Shown in pieces: positions 1-7,630 of a stretch of 64,000 bases of DNA (the stretch's first letter is position 1; every line of letters begins with the position of its first letter). The notes beneath the pieces were generated by a model. That model had not been told where the DNA came from and did not search any database. It was given only the letters and a program-made list of their open reading frames with translations. The DNA is from Streptomyces capillispiralis. GTDB lineage: Bacteria > Actinomycetota > Actinomycetes > Streptomycetales > Streptomycetaceae. The stretch covers positions 6,832,001 to 6,896,000 of the forward strand of contig NZ_VIWV01000001.1 of NCBI RefSeq assembly GCF_007829875.1, given 5' to 3'. A program made the translations under genes and the position numbers.

Positions 1-204
1 GTCCGCGCCGACATCGCCTACAAGAAGCTGGCGATGGGCCCGGTCACCGCCACCGCGACCCTCGGCCGCCCGGCCGCCGAGGTCGTGGCCGAACTGGACG
101 CGGGCCGGCGCCCCGAGTTCCCGGTGACGGTCGCCATCAGCCGCGAGGACGGCGCGGTCACCGGGGAGATGACCGTCGTCTGGACCCTGCGCCCCAACAG
201 CTGA
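1..204 (+). CDS. DUF4442-like hotdog-fold protein, C-terminal part
   Basis: The window opens inside this gene; 67 residues are visible before a TGA stop. The end reads VRADIAYKKLAMGPVTATAT, then an alternating strand pattern finishing in VVWTLRPNS. This resembles the last beta strands of hotdog-fold thioesterase-like proteins of the DUF4442 group, where the YKK...GPVTATA segment is typical. Substrate and start cannot be judged because the N-terminal half is missing. A GC-rich hairpin follows the stop directly. The family call rests on pattern memory only. Confidence 0.5.
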   Translation, partial: VRADIAYKKLAMGPVTATATLGRPAAEVVAELDAGRRPEFPVTVAISREDGAVTGEMTVVWTLRPNS

Positions 205-237
205 CCGCCCCCGGCCCGCGACACGGGGCGGGGGCGG
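205..237 (+). terminator. Hairpin after the partial DUF4442-like gene
   Basis: CCGCCCCC at 205-212 pairs with GGGGGCGG at 230-237. The inner bases continue the stem with one mismatch. It starts right after the TGA at 202-204. There is no T-run, as is usual in Streptomyces. Confidence 0.6.
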
Positions 238-568
238 CGCGGGCGCACGGTGCGGGGCGTCGCCCGCCGGTTCCGGGCGGACCGGCCGCCGCCGGCCCTG
301 GGCGCCGGCCGGCCCGGTCCACGCCCTGCGCGAGTCCGCCGGCAGCCGGCGGCGGCGTGGCGTGGTGGCGGCGGCGCCGGCCGGCCTGTCGCTGCGTCCG
401 TCAGGTGCCGGCCTGCGGCTCCCGCGGGGCCGGCACACGGGCGGGGCGGCCGGCCCTGCCCGGGCGCCGCCCCTCCACCCGGTAGGCTTCCCGCCCGTGC
501 GCCGCGCTCGGGCGCACGCACGGACCCGCGACGACGCGCGCGGGCTCAGCGGACCGGGAGGAAGTGGC
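238..568. other. Intergenic region before the DedA gene
   Basis: About 330 bases without a convincing gene. Reading frames here have no codon-position bias and give Arg/Pro/Ala-rich shadows. A possible -10 hexamer TAGGCT lies at 483-488. A GTG at 497, in frame with the DedA gene, could be a leaderless alternative start, but the strong ribosome site further down argues against it. Confidence 0.5.
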
Positions 569-1219
569 GTGCACGTCCAGGAGTGGCTCGAGACCGTCCC
601 GGCGGTCGCCGTGTACGCGCTGGTGGGACTGGTCATCGGGCTGGAGAGCCTCGGCATCCCGCTGCCCGGCGAGATCATCCTGGTCTCGTCCGCGCTGCTC
701 GCCTCCCAGCACGGCGACATCGACCCGGTGATCCTCGGCGCCTGCGCCACGGCCGGCGCGATCATCGGTGACTCGATCGGCTACGCCATCGGCCGCAAGG
801 GCGGACGGCCCCTGCTGGCCTGGCTGGGTGCCCGCTTCCCCCGGCACTTCAGCGAGGGGCACATCGCCACCGCCGAGCGGTCCTTCCAGAAGTGGGGCAT
901 GTGGGCCGTGTTCTTCGGCCGCTTCGTGGCCCTGCTGCGCATCTTCGCCGGCCCGCTCGCGGGTGTGCTGCGGATGCCGTACTGGAAGTTCCTGACCGCC
1001 AACGTCCTCGGCGGCATCCTGTGGGCGGGCGGCACCACCGCCGTCATCTACTACGTCGGCATCGTCGCCGAGTCCTGGCTGAAGCGGTTCTCGTGGCTGG
1101 GCCTGGTGGCCGCCGTGCTGGTCGGCGTGGTGTCGATGCTGGTGCTCAGGCGCAAGGCCGCGCGGGCGACCGCTCGGCGGCCGGGCGCCGACCCTGAGCC
1201 GGTCCCGGCCGCCGACTGA
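569..1219 (+). CDS. DedA family membrane protein
   Basis: A 216-residue polytopic inner-membrane protein of the DedA/SNARE-associated family, which is linked to lipid-carrier flipping and membrane homeostasis. Family marks are visible: the re-entrant motif ESLGIPLPGE at residues 26-35, GDSIGYAIGRKGGR near 67-80, and FFGRF followed by R and AGPLAG near 115-132. At least four hydrophobic segments follow, and the tail is basic. GTG 569 was chosen because GGAGGA sits five to six bases upstream. Extending to GTG 497 would add a poorly ordered Arg-rich leader. It ends three bases from the convergent carbonic anhydrase gene. Confidence 0.9.
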   Translation: MHVQEWLETVPAVAVYALVGLVIGLESLGIPLPGEIILVSSALLASQHGDIDPVILGACATAGAIIGDSIGYAIGRKGGRPLLAWLGARFPRHFSEGHIATAERSFQKWGMWAVFFGRFVALLRIFAGPLAGVLRMPYWKFLTANVLGGILWAGGTTAVIYYVGIVAESWLKRFSWLGLVAAVLVGVVSMLVLRRKAARATARRPGADPEPVPAAD

Positions 1220-1222
1220 GCG

Positions 1223-1756
1223 TCACGAACCCTCGTGCGCCTCGCGGTGGGCCTTCGCCAGCTCCGCGTACATCGTGCCGTTGAGCGTGATCCCCTCCCG
1301 CTCCTCCCGGGTCAGCTCGCGCCGCACCTTCGCCGGCACCCCCGCGACGAGCGAGCCGGGCGGCACCTCCATCCCCTGCGGCACCAGTGCCTGCGCCGCC
1401 ACCAGTGAACCGGCGCCGATCACCGCCCCGTTGAGGACCGTGGCCCCCATGCCGATCAGGCAGTCGTCCCCGACGGTCGCGCCGTGCACCACGGCGTTGT
1501 GCCCGATGGAGACCCGCTCGCCCACGGTGACGGGGTGGCCGGGGTCGGCGTGCAGCGTGCAGTTGTCCTGCACGTTGCTGCTCGCGCCGACGGAGATCCG
1601 CTCGACGTCACCGCGCAGCACCGCCCCGTACCAGACGCTCGCCCCCGCGTGCAGCGTCACGTCCCCGATCACCGAGGCCGTGGGCGCCACGAACGCCCCG
1701 GCGTCCAGCCGCGGCTCCTTGCCCCCGATGCCCTCGACCAGCGCGCTGTGCGTCAT
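1223..1756 (-). CDS. Gamma-carbonic anhydrase family protein
   Basis: A 177-residue left-handed beta-helix protein built from hexapeptide repeats. The three zinc-ligand histidines of the gamma-carbonic anhydrase fold are present at H69 (CTLHADPG), H86 and H91 (IGHNAVVHG), with R48 and D50 in AVLRGD as in Cam/YrdA/PaaY proteins. Members hydrate CO2 or act as thioesterase-like accessory proteins; activity cannot be told from sequence. ATG at 1756 is preceded by GGAAGG. The open frame extends 11 codons further upstream without support. It is convergent with DedA, with almost no gap. Confidence 0.9.
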   Translation of the reverse strand: MTHSALVEGIGGKEPRLDAGAFVAPTASVIGDVTLHAGASVWYGAVLRGDVERISVGASSNVQDNCTLHADPGHPVTVGERVSIGHNAVVHGATVGDDCLIGMGATVLNGAVIGAGSLVAAQALVPQGMEVPPGSLVAGVPAKVRRELTREEREGITLNGTMYAELAKAHREAHEGS

Positions 1757-1858
1757 CGCCTTCCCTTCCACCCGCGTCGTGAACAGCACGCACCGTAGCC
1801 CAACCCGGTGGGGTGAAGATCACAGGGTCGCCGGACCGACGGCGCCACGCCCGCCGAC

Positions 1859-1864
1859 TACGGT
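1859..1864 (+). promoter_or_regulatory. -10 hexamer TACGGT, leaderless type
   Basis: TACGGT, then six bases, then GTG 1871. There is no ribosome site, so the mRNA is inferred to begin at or next to the start codon. Confidence 0.5.
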
Positions 1865-1870
1865 GAGCGG

Positions 1871-2722
1871 GTGCCCAAGCGCAAGAACACGTTCTCGTCC
1901 TGGCCGCGCCGCCTCGCCCAGCGCGCCGTCCACGCGGGCTGGGCCTGGGCGCAGCGCACCGGCTCGGTGACCGCCGAGCACCCCGGCCGCTTCCGCTTCG
2001 GGGCGATGGGAACAGGTACCAGACTCGCCTTCCCGCTCGGCACGGTCTTCGGCGAACCCTGGATCCGGATCGGCGCGCACTGCATCGTCGGTGAGCAGGT
2101 CACGCTCACCGCGGGCCTGATGCCCGGACTCGACCTCGGCCCCGAGCCGATCCTGCGCATCGGCGACGGCGTCGTCCTCGGCCGGGGCAGCCACGTCATC
2201 GCGGACACCACCGTCACCATCGGCAGCGACTGCTACTTCGGGCCGTACGTCTACGTCACCTCCACCAACCACTCCTACGACGATCCGCACGCGCCCATCG
2301 GCAAGCAGTGGCCGCGGATGGAACCGGTGGAGATCGGCCCCGGGTGCTGGATCGGCACCGGCGCCGTGATCCTGCCGGGGGCGCGCGTCGGGCGGAACGT
2401 GGTGGTGGCCGCGGGCGCGGTGGTCCGGGGCACGGTGCCCGACCACGCCGTGGTGGCGGGCGCCCCGGCCCGGGTCGTACGCCGCTGGACCCCCGCCGAC
2501 GGCTGGCAGCCGCCGCTGCGCACCCCGGCGCCGGTGCCGATCCCGGAGGGCGTCACCCCGGAGCAGCTGCGGGCGCTGTCCGGGCTGGACGAGGAGGGCG
2601 CCGCGCGGCTCGCGGCGCTGGACGACGAGGACGTGGCGCGGCTCGCCGCGCTGGACGGGGAGAGCGCGGGCCGGCCGGCCGACCGGCACGGGGACGGCGC
2701 GGCGCGGCCGGCCGGGCTCTGA
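1871..2722 (+). CDS. Hexapeptide-repeat (LbH) acyltransferase
   Basis: A 283-residue protein of the MaaT/CysE/WecH-like O- or N-acetyltransferase superfamily. Hexapeptide coils run from about residue 50 to 200 (IGAHCIVGEQ, VVLGRGSHVIADTTVTIGSD), with the conserved TSTNHSYDDPHAPIG loop that carries the catalytic-type histidine, and the closing VVVAAGAVVRGTVPDHAVVAGAPARVV segment in smaller pieces. The acyl acceptor is unknown. The last 44 residues are unusual: four tandem 11-residue units that end exactly at the stop. The GTG start was chosen for its position six bases after TACGGT and the beginning of the coding pattern. Confidence 0.85.
   Translation: MPKRKNTFSSWPRRLAQRAVHAGWAWAQRTGSVTAEHPGRFRFGAMGTGTRLAFPLGTVFGEPWIRIGAHCIVGEQVTLTAGLMPGLDLGPEPILRIGDGVVLGRGSHVIADTTVTIGSDCYFGPYVYVTSTNHSYDDPHAPIGKQWPRMEPVEIGPGCWIGTGAVILPGARVGRNVVVAAGAVVRGTVPDHAVVAGAPARVVRRWTPADGWQPPLRTPAPVPIPEGVTPEQLRALSGLDEEGAARLAALDDEDVARLAALDGESAGRPADRHGDGAARPAGL
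2588..2719 (+). repeat. Four 33-bp in-frame repeats at the acyltransferase C-terminus
   Basis: Codons fall into four units of 11 residues: DEEGAARLAAL, DDEDVARLAAL, DGESAGRPADR and HGDGAARPAGL. The first two are close copies and the last two have diverged. The units run to the codon before the TGA. Confidence 0.8.
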
Positions 2723-2900
2723 CCCGGGAGCCGGCGAAGCCGGTGGAGGGCGGCGGGCAGCCCGGCCCCGGTGACCGGTCCGTTCCGCGCGGCGACCGGG
2801 GAGCCGCGCAGTACAGTGCGGTGAACGATCGGGTGCAGCACACCGTGGCCGAGCAGAATGCACTCCGGCAGTCACCGTATGGAAGGGAGGGGAGGGCGCG

Positions 2901-3473
2901 TTGTCGGACCTCGACCTGCTGACCCAGTCCCTGGCGCGCAACGTCAGGCGCTGGCGCACCGAGCGCGGTTTCACCCTGGACACCCTCGCGGCCCGGGCGG
3001 GCGTCAGCCGCGGCATGCTCATCCAGATCGAGCAGGCCCGCACCAACCCCAGCATCGGCACGGTCGTCAAGATCGGCGACGCGCTCGGCGTCAGCGTCCC
3101 CACCCTGCTCGACTACGAGCGCGGCCCCGCCGTCCGTGTCGTCCCCGCCGACCAGGCCGTGCGGCTCTGGCACACCGAGGGCGGCAGCTACAACCGGCTG
3201 CTCGCGGGCACCGAGGCGCCCGGCCCGCTGGAGATGTGGGACTGGCGGCTGATGCCGGGGGAGAGCAGCGACTCCGACCCGCACCCCGCCGGCACGGTCG
3301 AACTCGTCCACGTCACGTCCGGTGAACTGACCCTCACCGTCGACGGCGTCGAGCACCGGGTGCCGACCGGGGCCAGCGCCTCCTTCGAGGCCAACACGCC
3401 CCACACCTACGGCAACCGGGGCGACGTCCCGATGGAGATGATCATGACCGTTTCGGTGCCGCCCGTGCGCTGA
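2901..3473 (+). CDS. XRE-type regulator with C-terminal cupin
   Basis: A 190-residue transcription factor. Residues about 10-65 form a helix-turn-helix of the XRE/Cro type (LAARAGVSRGMLIQIEQART). Residues about 110-180 form a single cupin barrel with the typical PAGTVELVHVTSGELTLTVD segment. HTH-cupin proteins such as SinR/PuuR-like regulators sense small ligands in the cupin. The start is TTG 2901, preceded by AGGGAGGGGAGGG, a strong ribosome site. It probably acts on its own promoter or on the YbaK gene downstream; no clear operator was seen. Confidence 0.9.
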   Translation: MSDLDLLTQSLARNVRRWRTERGFTLDTLAARAGVSRGMLIQIEQARTNPSIGTVVKIGDALGVSVPTLLDYERGPAVRVVPADQAVRLWHTEGGSYNRLLAGTEAPGPLEMWDWRLMPGESSDSDPHPAGTVELVHVTSGELTLTVDGVEHRVPTGASASFEANTPHTYGNRGDVPMEMIMTVSVPPVR

Positions 3474-3474
3474 C

Positions 3475-3505
3475 ACAGCCCTCCGGCCCCCGCCGGACGG
3501 GCTGT
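3475..3505 (+). terminator. Hairpin between the XRE-cupin and YbaK genes
   Basis: ACAGCCC plus TCCGGC pairs with GCCGGA, a one-base bulge, and GGGCTGT. It starts just after the stop codon and ends at the -10 region of the next gene. Confidence 0.6.
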
Positions 3506-3511
3506 TACGGT
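3506..3511 (+). promoter_or_regulatory. -10 hexamer TACGGT, leaderless type
   Basis: TACGGT, six bases, then ATG 3518. No Shine-Dalgarno sequence is visible. Confidence 0.5.
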
Positions 3512-3517
3512 GCGGCC

Positions 3518-4075
3518 ATGCGCGCACCCATCGGAGACTTCGACCACGCCACCCCCGCCCCCGACTGCCTCGACGAGCTCACCGCCCCGGTTGCCGCCGC
3601 GGTCCGCGCCTGGAGCGGCAGCGTCCCCGCCGAGCGGATCCTCCACGTCGACACCGACCCGCGCTGGGCCGACACCGCTGTCTTCGTCGAGCACTACGGC
3701 CGGGACCTGCTGGAGCGGTCGGCCAACTGCGTGGTCGTGGCGGGCAGGCGCGGCGGCGGGAGCACGCTCGCCGCGTGCGTCGTGCTGTCCACCACCCGGC
3801 TCGACGTCAACGGGGTCGTACGCCGTCACCTCGGCGCCCGCAAGGCGTCCTTCGCCCCGATGGACACCGCGACGGGGGAGACCGGCATGGAGTACGGCGG
3901 CATCACCCCGATCGGACTCCCGGGCGACTGGCCGGTGCTGGTGGACGCGGCCGTCGTCGACCTGCCGTACGTGCTCGTCGGCAGCGGCCGGCGGCGCGGC
4001 AAACTGCTGGTGCCGGGCAAGGCGTTCGCCGAACTGCCGGGAGCGGTGGTGCTGGAGGGGCTGGGGGTGGCCTGA
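3518..4075 (+). CDS. YbaK/EbsC-type aminoacyl-tRNA editing protein
   Basis: A 185-residue free-standing editing domain of the YbaK/ProX superfamily, which hydrolyses mischarged aminoacyl-tRNA (Cys-tRNA-Pro, Ala-tRNA-Pro and relatives). Supporting segments are ANCVVVAGRR, the RRHLGARKASFAPMD region with the conserved lysine, TGMEYGGITPIGLP, and the closing VDLPYVLVGSGRRRGKLLV motif. The domain fills the whole chain. Which tRNA it edits cannot be told. It ends three bases before the stop of the convergent CDF gene. Confidence 0.85.
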   Translation: MRAPIGDFDHATPAPDCLDELTAPVAAAVRAWSGSVPAERILHVDTDPRWADTAVFVEHYGRDLLERSANCVVVAGRRGGGSTLAACVVLSTTRLDVNGVVRRHLGARKASFAPMDTATGETGMEYGGITPIGLPGDWPVLVDAAVVDLPYVLVGSGRRRGKLLVPGKAFAELPGAVVLEGLGVA

Positions 4076-4077
4076 GG

Positions 4078-5133
4078 TCACCTCGCCGTGTGGTGGGCCA
4101 GCGCCAGGTGCGGGTCCGCCGTGCCCGGCACCGGTTCCGGGTCGGCGTGCACCAGGGCCGCGGTCAGCCGGGGGACGGCGTGCAGCAGCGCGTGCTCCGC
4201 GTCGACGGCGATCCGGTGCGCCTCGCGCACCGTGGCCCCGCCGTCCACCACGACCGCCACCTCGGCGCGCAGCCGGTGGCCGATCCAGCGCAGCCGCAGT
4301 TCGCCCACCCCGCGCACGCCCGGAACCCGCGTCAGCGCCCGCTCGGCCCGGTCCACCAGGGCCGGGTCCACGGCGTCCATCACCCGGCGGAACACCTCCC
4401 GGGCGGCGTCCCGCAGGACCAGGACGATCGCCGCCGTGATCGCCAGCCCCACCACCGGGTCGGCGTACCGCCATCCCAGCGCCGCGCCGCCCGCGCCCAG
4501 CAGCACCGCCAGCGAGGTGAACCCGTCCGCGCGGGCGTGCAGTCCGTCGGCGACCAGCGCGGCCGACCCGATGGCCCGCCCGACCCGGATGCGGTAGCGC
4601 GCCACCCACTCGTTGCCCGCGAACCCGACGAGCGCCGCGACGGCGACCACCGGGAGGTGCTGGACGGGGCGCGGGTCCAGCAGCCGGTCGAACGCCGTCC
4701 AGCCGGCGAAGGCCGCGGACGCCGCGATCGTCAGCACGATGGCGAGACCCGCCAGGTCCTCCGCGCGCCCGTAGCCGTAGGTGAAGCGGCGCGTGGCCGC
4801 GCGGCGCCCCAGCACGAAGGCGACGCCCAGCGGTACGGCGGTCAGCGCGTCCGCGGCGTTGTGCACCGTGTCGCCGAGCAGCGCCACCGAGCCGGAGACG
4901 ACCACCACGACCGCCTGCGCCAGCGCCGTCGCGCCGAGCACCGCCAGCGAGACCCACAGCGCGCGCATGCCCCGCGCCGAGGACTCCAGGGCGGAGTCGA
5001 GCTTGTCGGCGGTCTCGTGGGAGTGGGGGGTGAGCACATGGCCGAGGCGGTGGAGCGGGGACGCCCCGTGGTGCCGGTGCCCGGGGCGGTGACGGTGTGC
5101 GTCCCCGTGGTCGTGCTGCTGCCGTTCGCTCAC
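4078..5133 (-). CDS. Zinc-type cation diffusion facilitator exporter
   Basis: A 351-residue CDF antiporter. The first 40 residues are very rich in histidine (HDHGDAHRHRPGHRHHG), a cytoplasmic metal-catching tail. Six membrane segments follow. TM2 carries H91-x3-D95 (GDTVHNAADA) and TM5 carries the matching DGLHARADG, the HxxxD tetrahedral site typical of zinc-selective members. The C-terminal domain of about 90 residues has the ferredoxin-like dimer fold. It is divergent from an ArsR-type regulator whose predicted operator lies in the shared 61-bp gap, so zinc-responsive repression is likely. Confidence 0.93.
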   Translation of the reverse strand: MSERQQHDHGDAHRHRPGHRHHGASPLHRLGHVLTPHSHETADKLDSALESSARGMRALWVSLAVLGATALAQAVVVVVSGSVALLGDTVHNAADALTAVPLGVAFVLGRRAATRRFTYGYGRAEDLAGLAIVLTIAASAAFAGWTAFDRLLDPRPVQHLPVVAVAALVGFAGNEWVARYRIRVGRAIGSAALVADGLHARADGFTSLAVLLGAGGAALGWRYADPVVGLAITAAIVLVLRDAAREVFRRVMDAVDPALVDRAERALTRVPGVRGVGELRLRWIGHRLRAEVAVVVDGGATVREAHRIAVDAEHALLHAVPRLTAALVHADPEPVPGTADPHLALAHHTAR

Positions 5134-5182
5134 GATCGTCCCCTTCCGGTGCGCGGGGTGGACGCGACGACGCCCACGCCGC

Positions 5183-5188
5183 CATTAT
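5183..5188 (+). promoter_or_regulatory. -10 hexamer CATTAT, leaderless type
   Basis: CATTAT, six bases, then ATG 5195. The predicted ArsR operator overlaps the transcription start. Confidence 0.5.
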
Positions 5189-5204
5189 GTGCGTATGAGC
5201 GCAC
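5189..5204. promoter_or_regulatory. Predicted ArsR/SmtB operator between arsR-type and CDF genes
   Basis: GTGCG (5189-5193), six bases, CGCAC (5200-5204): a perfect inverted repeat. It covers the presumed start point of the regulator gene and lies 55 bases before the CDF start. Shape and place fit a metal-released ArsR/SmtB dimer. Two further TGCGCA copies lie at 5220-5234. Confidence 0.55.
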
Positions 5205-5554
5205 GCATGCACCTGTTACCTGCGCACGATGCGCACCCACGCACCCCCGGCGAGGAGCAGTTCGCGCTCGCGGCCGAGCTGCTCGCCCCGCTCGGCGACC
5301 GCACCAGGCTGGCCCTGCTGCACGCCCTGGCCGACGGCGAGGCCGACGTCACCACGCTCACCGAGGCGAGCGGGGCGGCCCGGCCCGCGGTCAGCCAGCA
5401 CCTGGCGCGGCTGCGCCTGGCCGGGCTGGTGGAGACCCGCAAGGAGGGCCGCCGGGTGATCTACTCGCTGCGCGACGGCCATCTGCGGCGCCTGGTGGAC
5501 GAGGCGCTCAGCGTCGCCGACCACCGTCTGCGCGACCGGCCCGCCCACGACTGA
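5195..5554 (+). CDS. ArsR/SmtB family metal-sensing regulator
   Basis: A 119-residue winged-helix repressor with the family core LGDRTRLALLHALADGE, the recognition segment SGAARPAVSQHLARLRLAGLV and the wing RKEGRRVIYSLRDGHL. The C-terminal helix has H and D residues (DEALSVADHRLRD) that suit an alpha5-type zinc site (family knowledge). The leader MSARMHLLPAHDAHP is also His-rich. ATG 5195 was chosen for its -10 spacing. Codon 8 (5216-5218) is TTA, the rare leucine codon read by bldA tRNA in Streptomyces, so its translation may be developmentally limited. It pairs with the divergent zinc exporter. Confidence 0.9.
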   Translation: MSARMHLLPAHDAHPRTPGEEQFALAAELLAPLGDRTRLALLHALADGEADVTTLTEASGAARPAVSQHLARLRLAGLVETRKEGRRVIYSLRDGHLRRLVDEALSVADHRLRDRPAHD

Positions 5555-5566
5555 CGGACCGCGGCG

Positions 5567-6790
5567 TCAGTACCTCGCGGCCGTGCCCAGGTACTGCTCC
5601 GCGAAGGCGGCGGCCGCGGTGGGGGAGGTGAACAGCCGGCGCAGCCGGGCCAGCGTGGTGCCCGCGCGGAACGGATCGCCCGCCGCGGTGCCGTGGTACA
5701 GCTCGGAGAGCCACTGCGAGAACTCCTGGTAGTCCCACACGCGCCGCAGACAGGCCGCCGAGTAGCCGGCCAGCCCGCCGCCGTCACCCCCGGTGAGCCG
5801 CGCGACCAGCGCGTCGCCGAGGAGGAACGCGTCGTGCAGGGCGAGGTTCAGGCCCTTGGCGGCGATCGGCGCGACCAGGTGCGCCGCGTCCCCGGCGAGG
5901 AACAGCCGCCCGGACACCATCGGTTCGGTGACGTAGTCGTGCATGTCCAGCACGCGCTTCTCGATCAGCGGGCCCTCGGTCAGCGGGGCCGCTCCCGCGA
6001 CCTCGAGCCGGCGCCGCAGCTCCGCCCAGACGCGCTCGTGCGGCCAGTTCGCCGGGTCGTCGCCGGGCGGGCACTGGAGGTAGTAGCGGGTCACCTCGGG
6101 GCTGCGCGGCATCTGGCCGGCGAACCCGTCCGGATGGCAGCCGAACAGCACGCAGTCGGCGGACGGCGGCGCCTCGGCGAGCAGGGCCAGCCAGCCGATG
6201 CCGTAGTCGTGCCGCGCCACCCGGACCCGCCCCGGCGTGACGCAGGCCCTGGTCACCCCGCGCGCCCCGTCGCAGCCCGCCACGTAGTCACAGGTGACGA
6301 CCTCCCGCTGTCCGGTGTCGGGGCACACGTAGGACACCGACGGACGGTCGCCGTCCAGGCCGTACAGCCGTACGCCGCGCACGCCGAACCGCGCCGTGCC
6401 GCCGCGCACGTCCACGTACTCCCGCACCAGGTCGGTCACCAGCAACGGCTGCGGGTAGACCCAGTGGTGGCCGCCCGTCAGCTCCCCGTAGGAGAACCGG
6501 TGGCGCTCCCCGTCGAAACGGAACTCGCACGCGGTGTGCGGCTCGGCCCGCTCCAGGAGGTCGCGCGCGAGGCCCCGGCGCTCCAGGCCGCGTACCGCCC
6601 ACTCCTCGATCACCCCAGCCCGGGGGCGCCGCTCGATGAACCCCCGGGTCTCGGTCTCCAGGACCAGACAGTCGACACCGGCCGCCCGCAGGATGTTGCC
6701 GACGGTGAGCCCGGCGGGTCCGGCACCCACGATCACGACCGAACGATGCCGCGGCGCGCGCGAGTCGGGGTGGTCGGCCCTCTGGTTCAT
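5567..6790 (-). CDS. pobA: 4-hydroxybenzoate 3-monooxygenase
   Basis: A 407-residue class A flavoprotein hydroxylase that converts 4-hydroxybenzoate to protocatechuate with NAD(P)H and O2. The FAD-binding GAGPAG is at residues 22-27 and the second FAD motif GDAAHLVAP starts at residue 300. The segment ending in AAKGLNLALHDAFLLGDAL, the YLQCPPGDDPANWPHERVW stretch and a late YQEFSQWLSELYHG are diagnostic for PobA rather than for polyketide hydroxylases. ATG 6790 sits six bases after CATAAT; an in-frame ATG at 6814 is less likely. No protocatechuate ring-cleavage genes lie beside it. Confidence 0.93.
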   Translation of the reverse strand: MNQRADHPDSRAPRHRSVVIVGAGPAGLTVGNILRAAGVDCLVLETETRGFIERRPRAGVIEEWAVRGLERRGLARDLLERAEPHTACEFRFDGERHRFSYGELTGGHHWVYPQPLLVTDLVREYVDVRGGTARFGVRGVRLYGLDGDRPSVSYVCPDTGQREVVTCDYVAGCDGARGVTRACVTPGRVRVARHDYGIGWLALLAEAPPSADCVLFGCHPDGFAGQMPRSPEVTRYYLQCPPGDDPANWPHERVWAELRRRLEVAGAAPLTEGPLIEKRVLDMHDYVTEPMVSGRLFLAGDAAHLVAPIAAKGLNLALHDAFLLGDALVARLTGGDGGGLAGYSAACLRRVWDYQEFSQWLSELYHGTAAGDPFRAGTTLARLRRLFTSPTAAAAFAEQYLGTAARY

Positions 6791-6796
6791 CGGGCC

Positions 6797-6802
6797 ATTA
6801 TG
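6797..6802 (-). promoter_or_regulatory. -10 hexamer CATAAT before pobA, leaderless type
   Basis: On the minus strand CATAAT is followed by GGCCCG and ATG at 6790. No ribosome site is seen. Confidence 0.5.
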
Positions 6803-7018
6803 GCGGCGCGGCACCCTTGTCGGTCAGGCGCCCGAAGGGGACGGGAAGAGCGCCGTGGTGCGCCGTCGCGGGGCCCCGCCCGGCGTGCGCGTCCAGGGGC
6901 CTCCGCTCCCGGCGGCGGTGGATCCCGCGTCGACGCGCACCACGCGCACCACGCGTCCATCGACGCCTCGACCCCCTGACCCCCACGCCCGGACGCCGCG
7001 GCCTCCCCGGGGCCGGGG

Positions 7019-7429
7019 TCACCGGTCGAGCAGGGGTGTCTCGATCGCGGGGCAGCGGTCCATCACCATCTCCAGGCCCGCCGCGCGGGTCCGCTCGTAC
7101 GCCGCCTCGTCGATGACGTCGAGCTGGAACCACACCGCGCCGGCGCCCTTGGCCACCGCCTCGTCGGCGACGGCCCCGGCCAGCTCGCTGTTGACGAACA
7201 CATCCACGACGTCCACCTCGAAGGGGATGTCCGCGAGCGAGGCGTAGCCCTGTTCGCCGTGCACCGTCTCGGCCTTCGGATGCACCGGTACGACCCGCTT
7301 GCCGAAACGCTGGAGCACCTGGGCGACGCCGTACGCCGCGCGCCGCCGGTTCGACGACAGGCCGACCACGGCCCAGGTGTCGCCGGCTTCGGTGAGGATC
7401 TTGCGGACCGTTGCCTCGTCGCCGTACAC
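7019..7429 (-). CDS. CoA-binding protein (YccU-like)
   Basis: A 136-residue single Rossmann-like CoA_binding domain, as in the alpha subunit of succinyl-CoA synthetase but stand-alone. Recognised segments are WAVVGLSSNRRRAAYGVAQV near residue 20, GKRVVPVHPKAETVHGEQGY near 45, and KGAGAVWFQLDVIDEAAYER near 95. The biochemical role of these small proteins is not established. ATG 7429 begins MYGDEATVRKILTEAG, the usual start of the family. The 230 bases between it and pobA hold nothing convincing. Confidence 0.88.
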   Translation of the reverse strand: MYGDEATVRKILTEAGDTWAVVGLSSNRRRAAYGVAQVLQRFGKRVVPVHPKAETVHGEQGYASLADIPFEVDVVDVFVNSELAGAVADEAVAKGAGAVWFQLDVIDEAAYERTRAAGLEMVMDRCPAIETPLLDR

Positions 7430-7618
7430 GCCGGCCTCCCGGGACTCGTGTGAGAGCTGTCACCGCCCACAACGAAGCGGGGGACACGGTGATTCCCGGC
7501 GGCGGCCCGCTCCCCGGGGGCGGTGGACTGTACCGGCCGCCGGGGCGCCCGGCGCCGGGAACCGACCACCGCGACCCGAAAGGCGTGCGAGATACCTGCG
7601 TACGCCCGCTCGCGCGCC

Positions 7619-7624
7619 TACGCT
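7619..7624 (+). promoter_or_regulatory. -10 hexamer TACGCT, leaderless type
   Basis: TACGCT, six bases, then GTG 7631. This decides the start, since the open frame continues 36 codons upstream. Confidence 0.5.
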
Positions 7625-7630
7625 CGCCTC

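Noticed and set aside
1820..3103. Long minus-strand open frame (427 codons)
   Set aside because: It lies over the acyltransferase and XRE genes, has Arg/Pro/Ala-rich composition and no motif. A GC-driven shadow.
5567..6790. pobA as part of the polyketide cluster
   Set aside because: Its diagnostic segments are those of 4-hydroxybenzoate hydroxylase, and several housekeeping genes separate it from the cluster.
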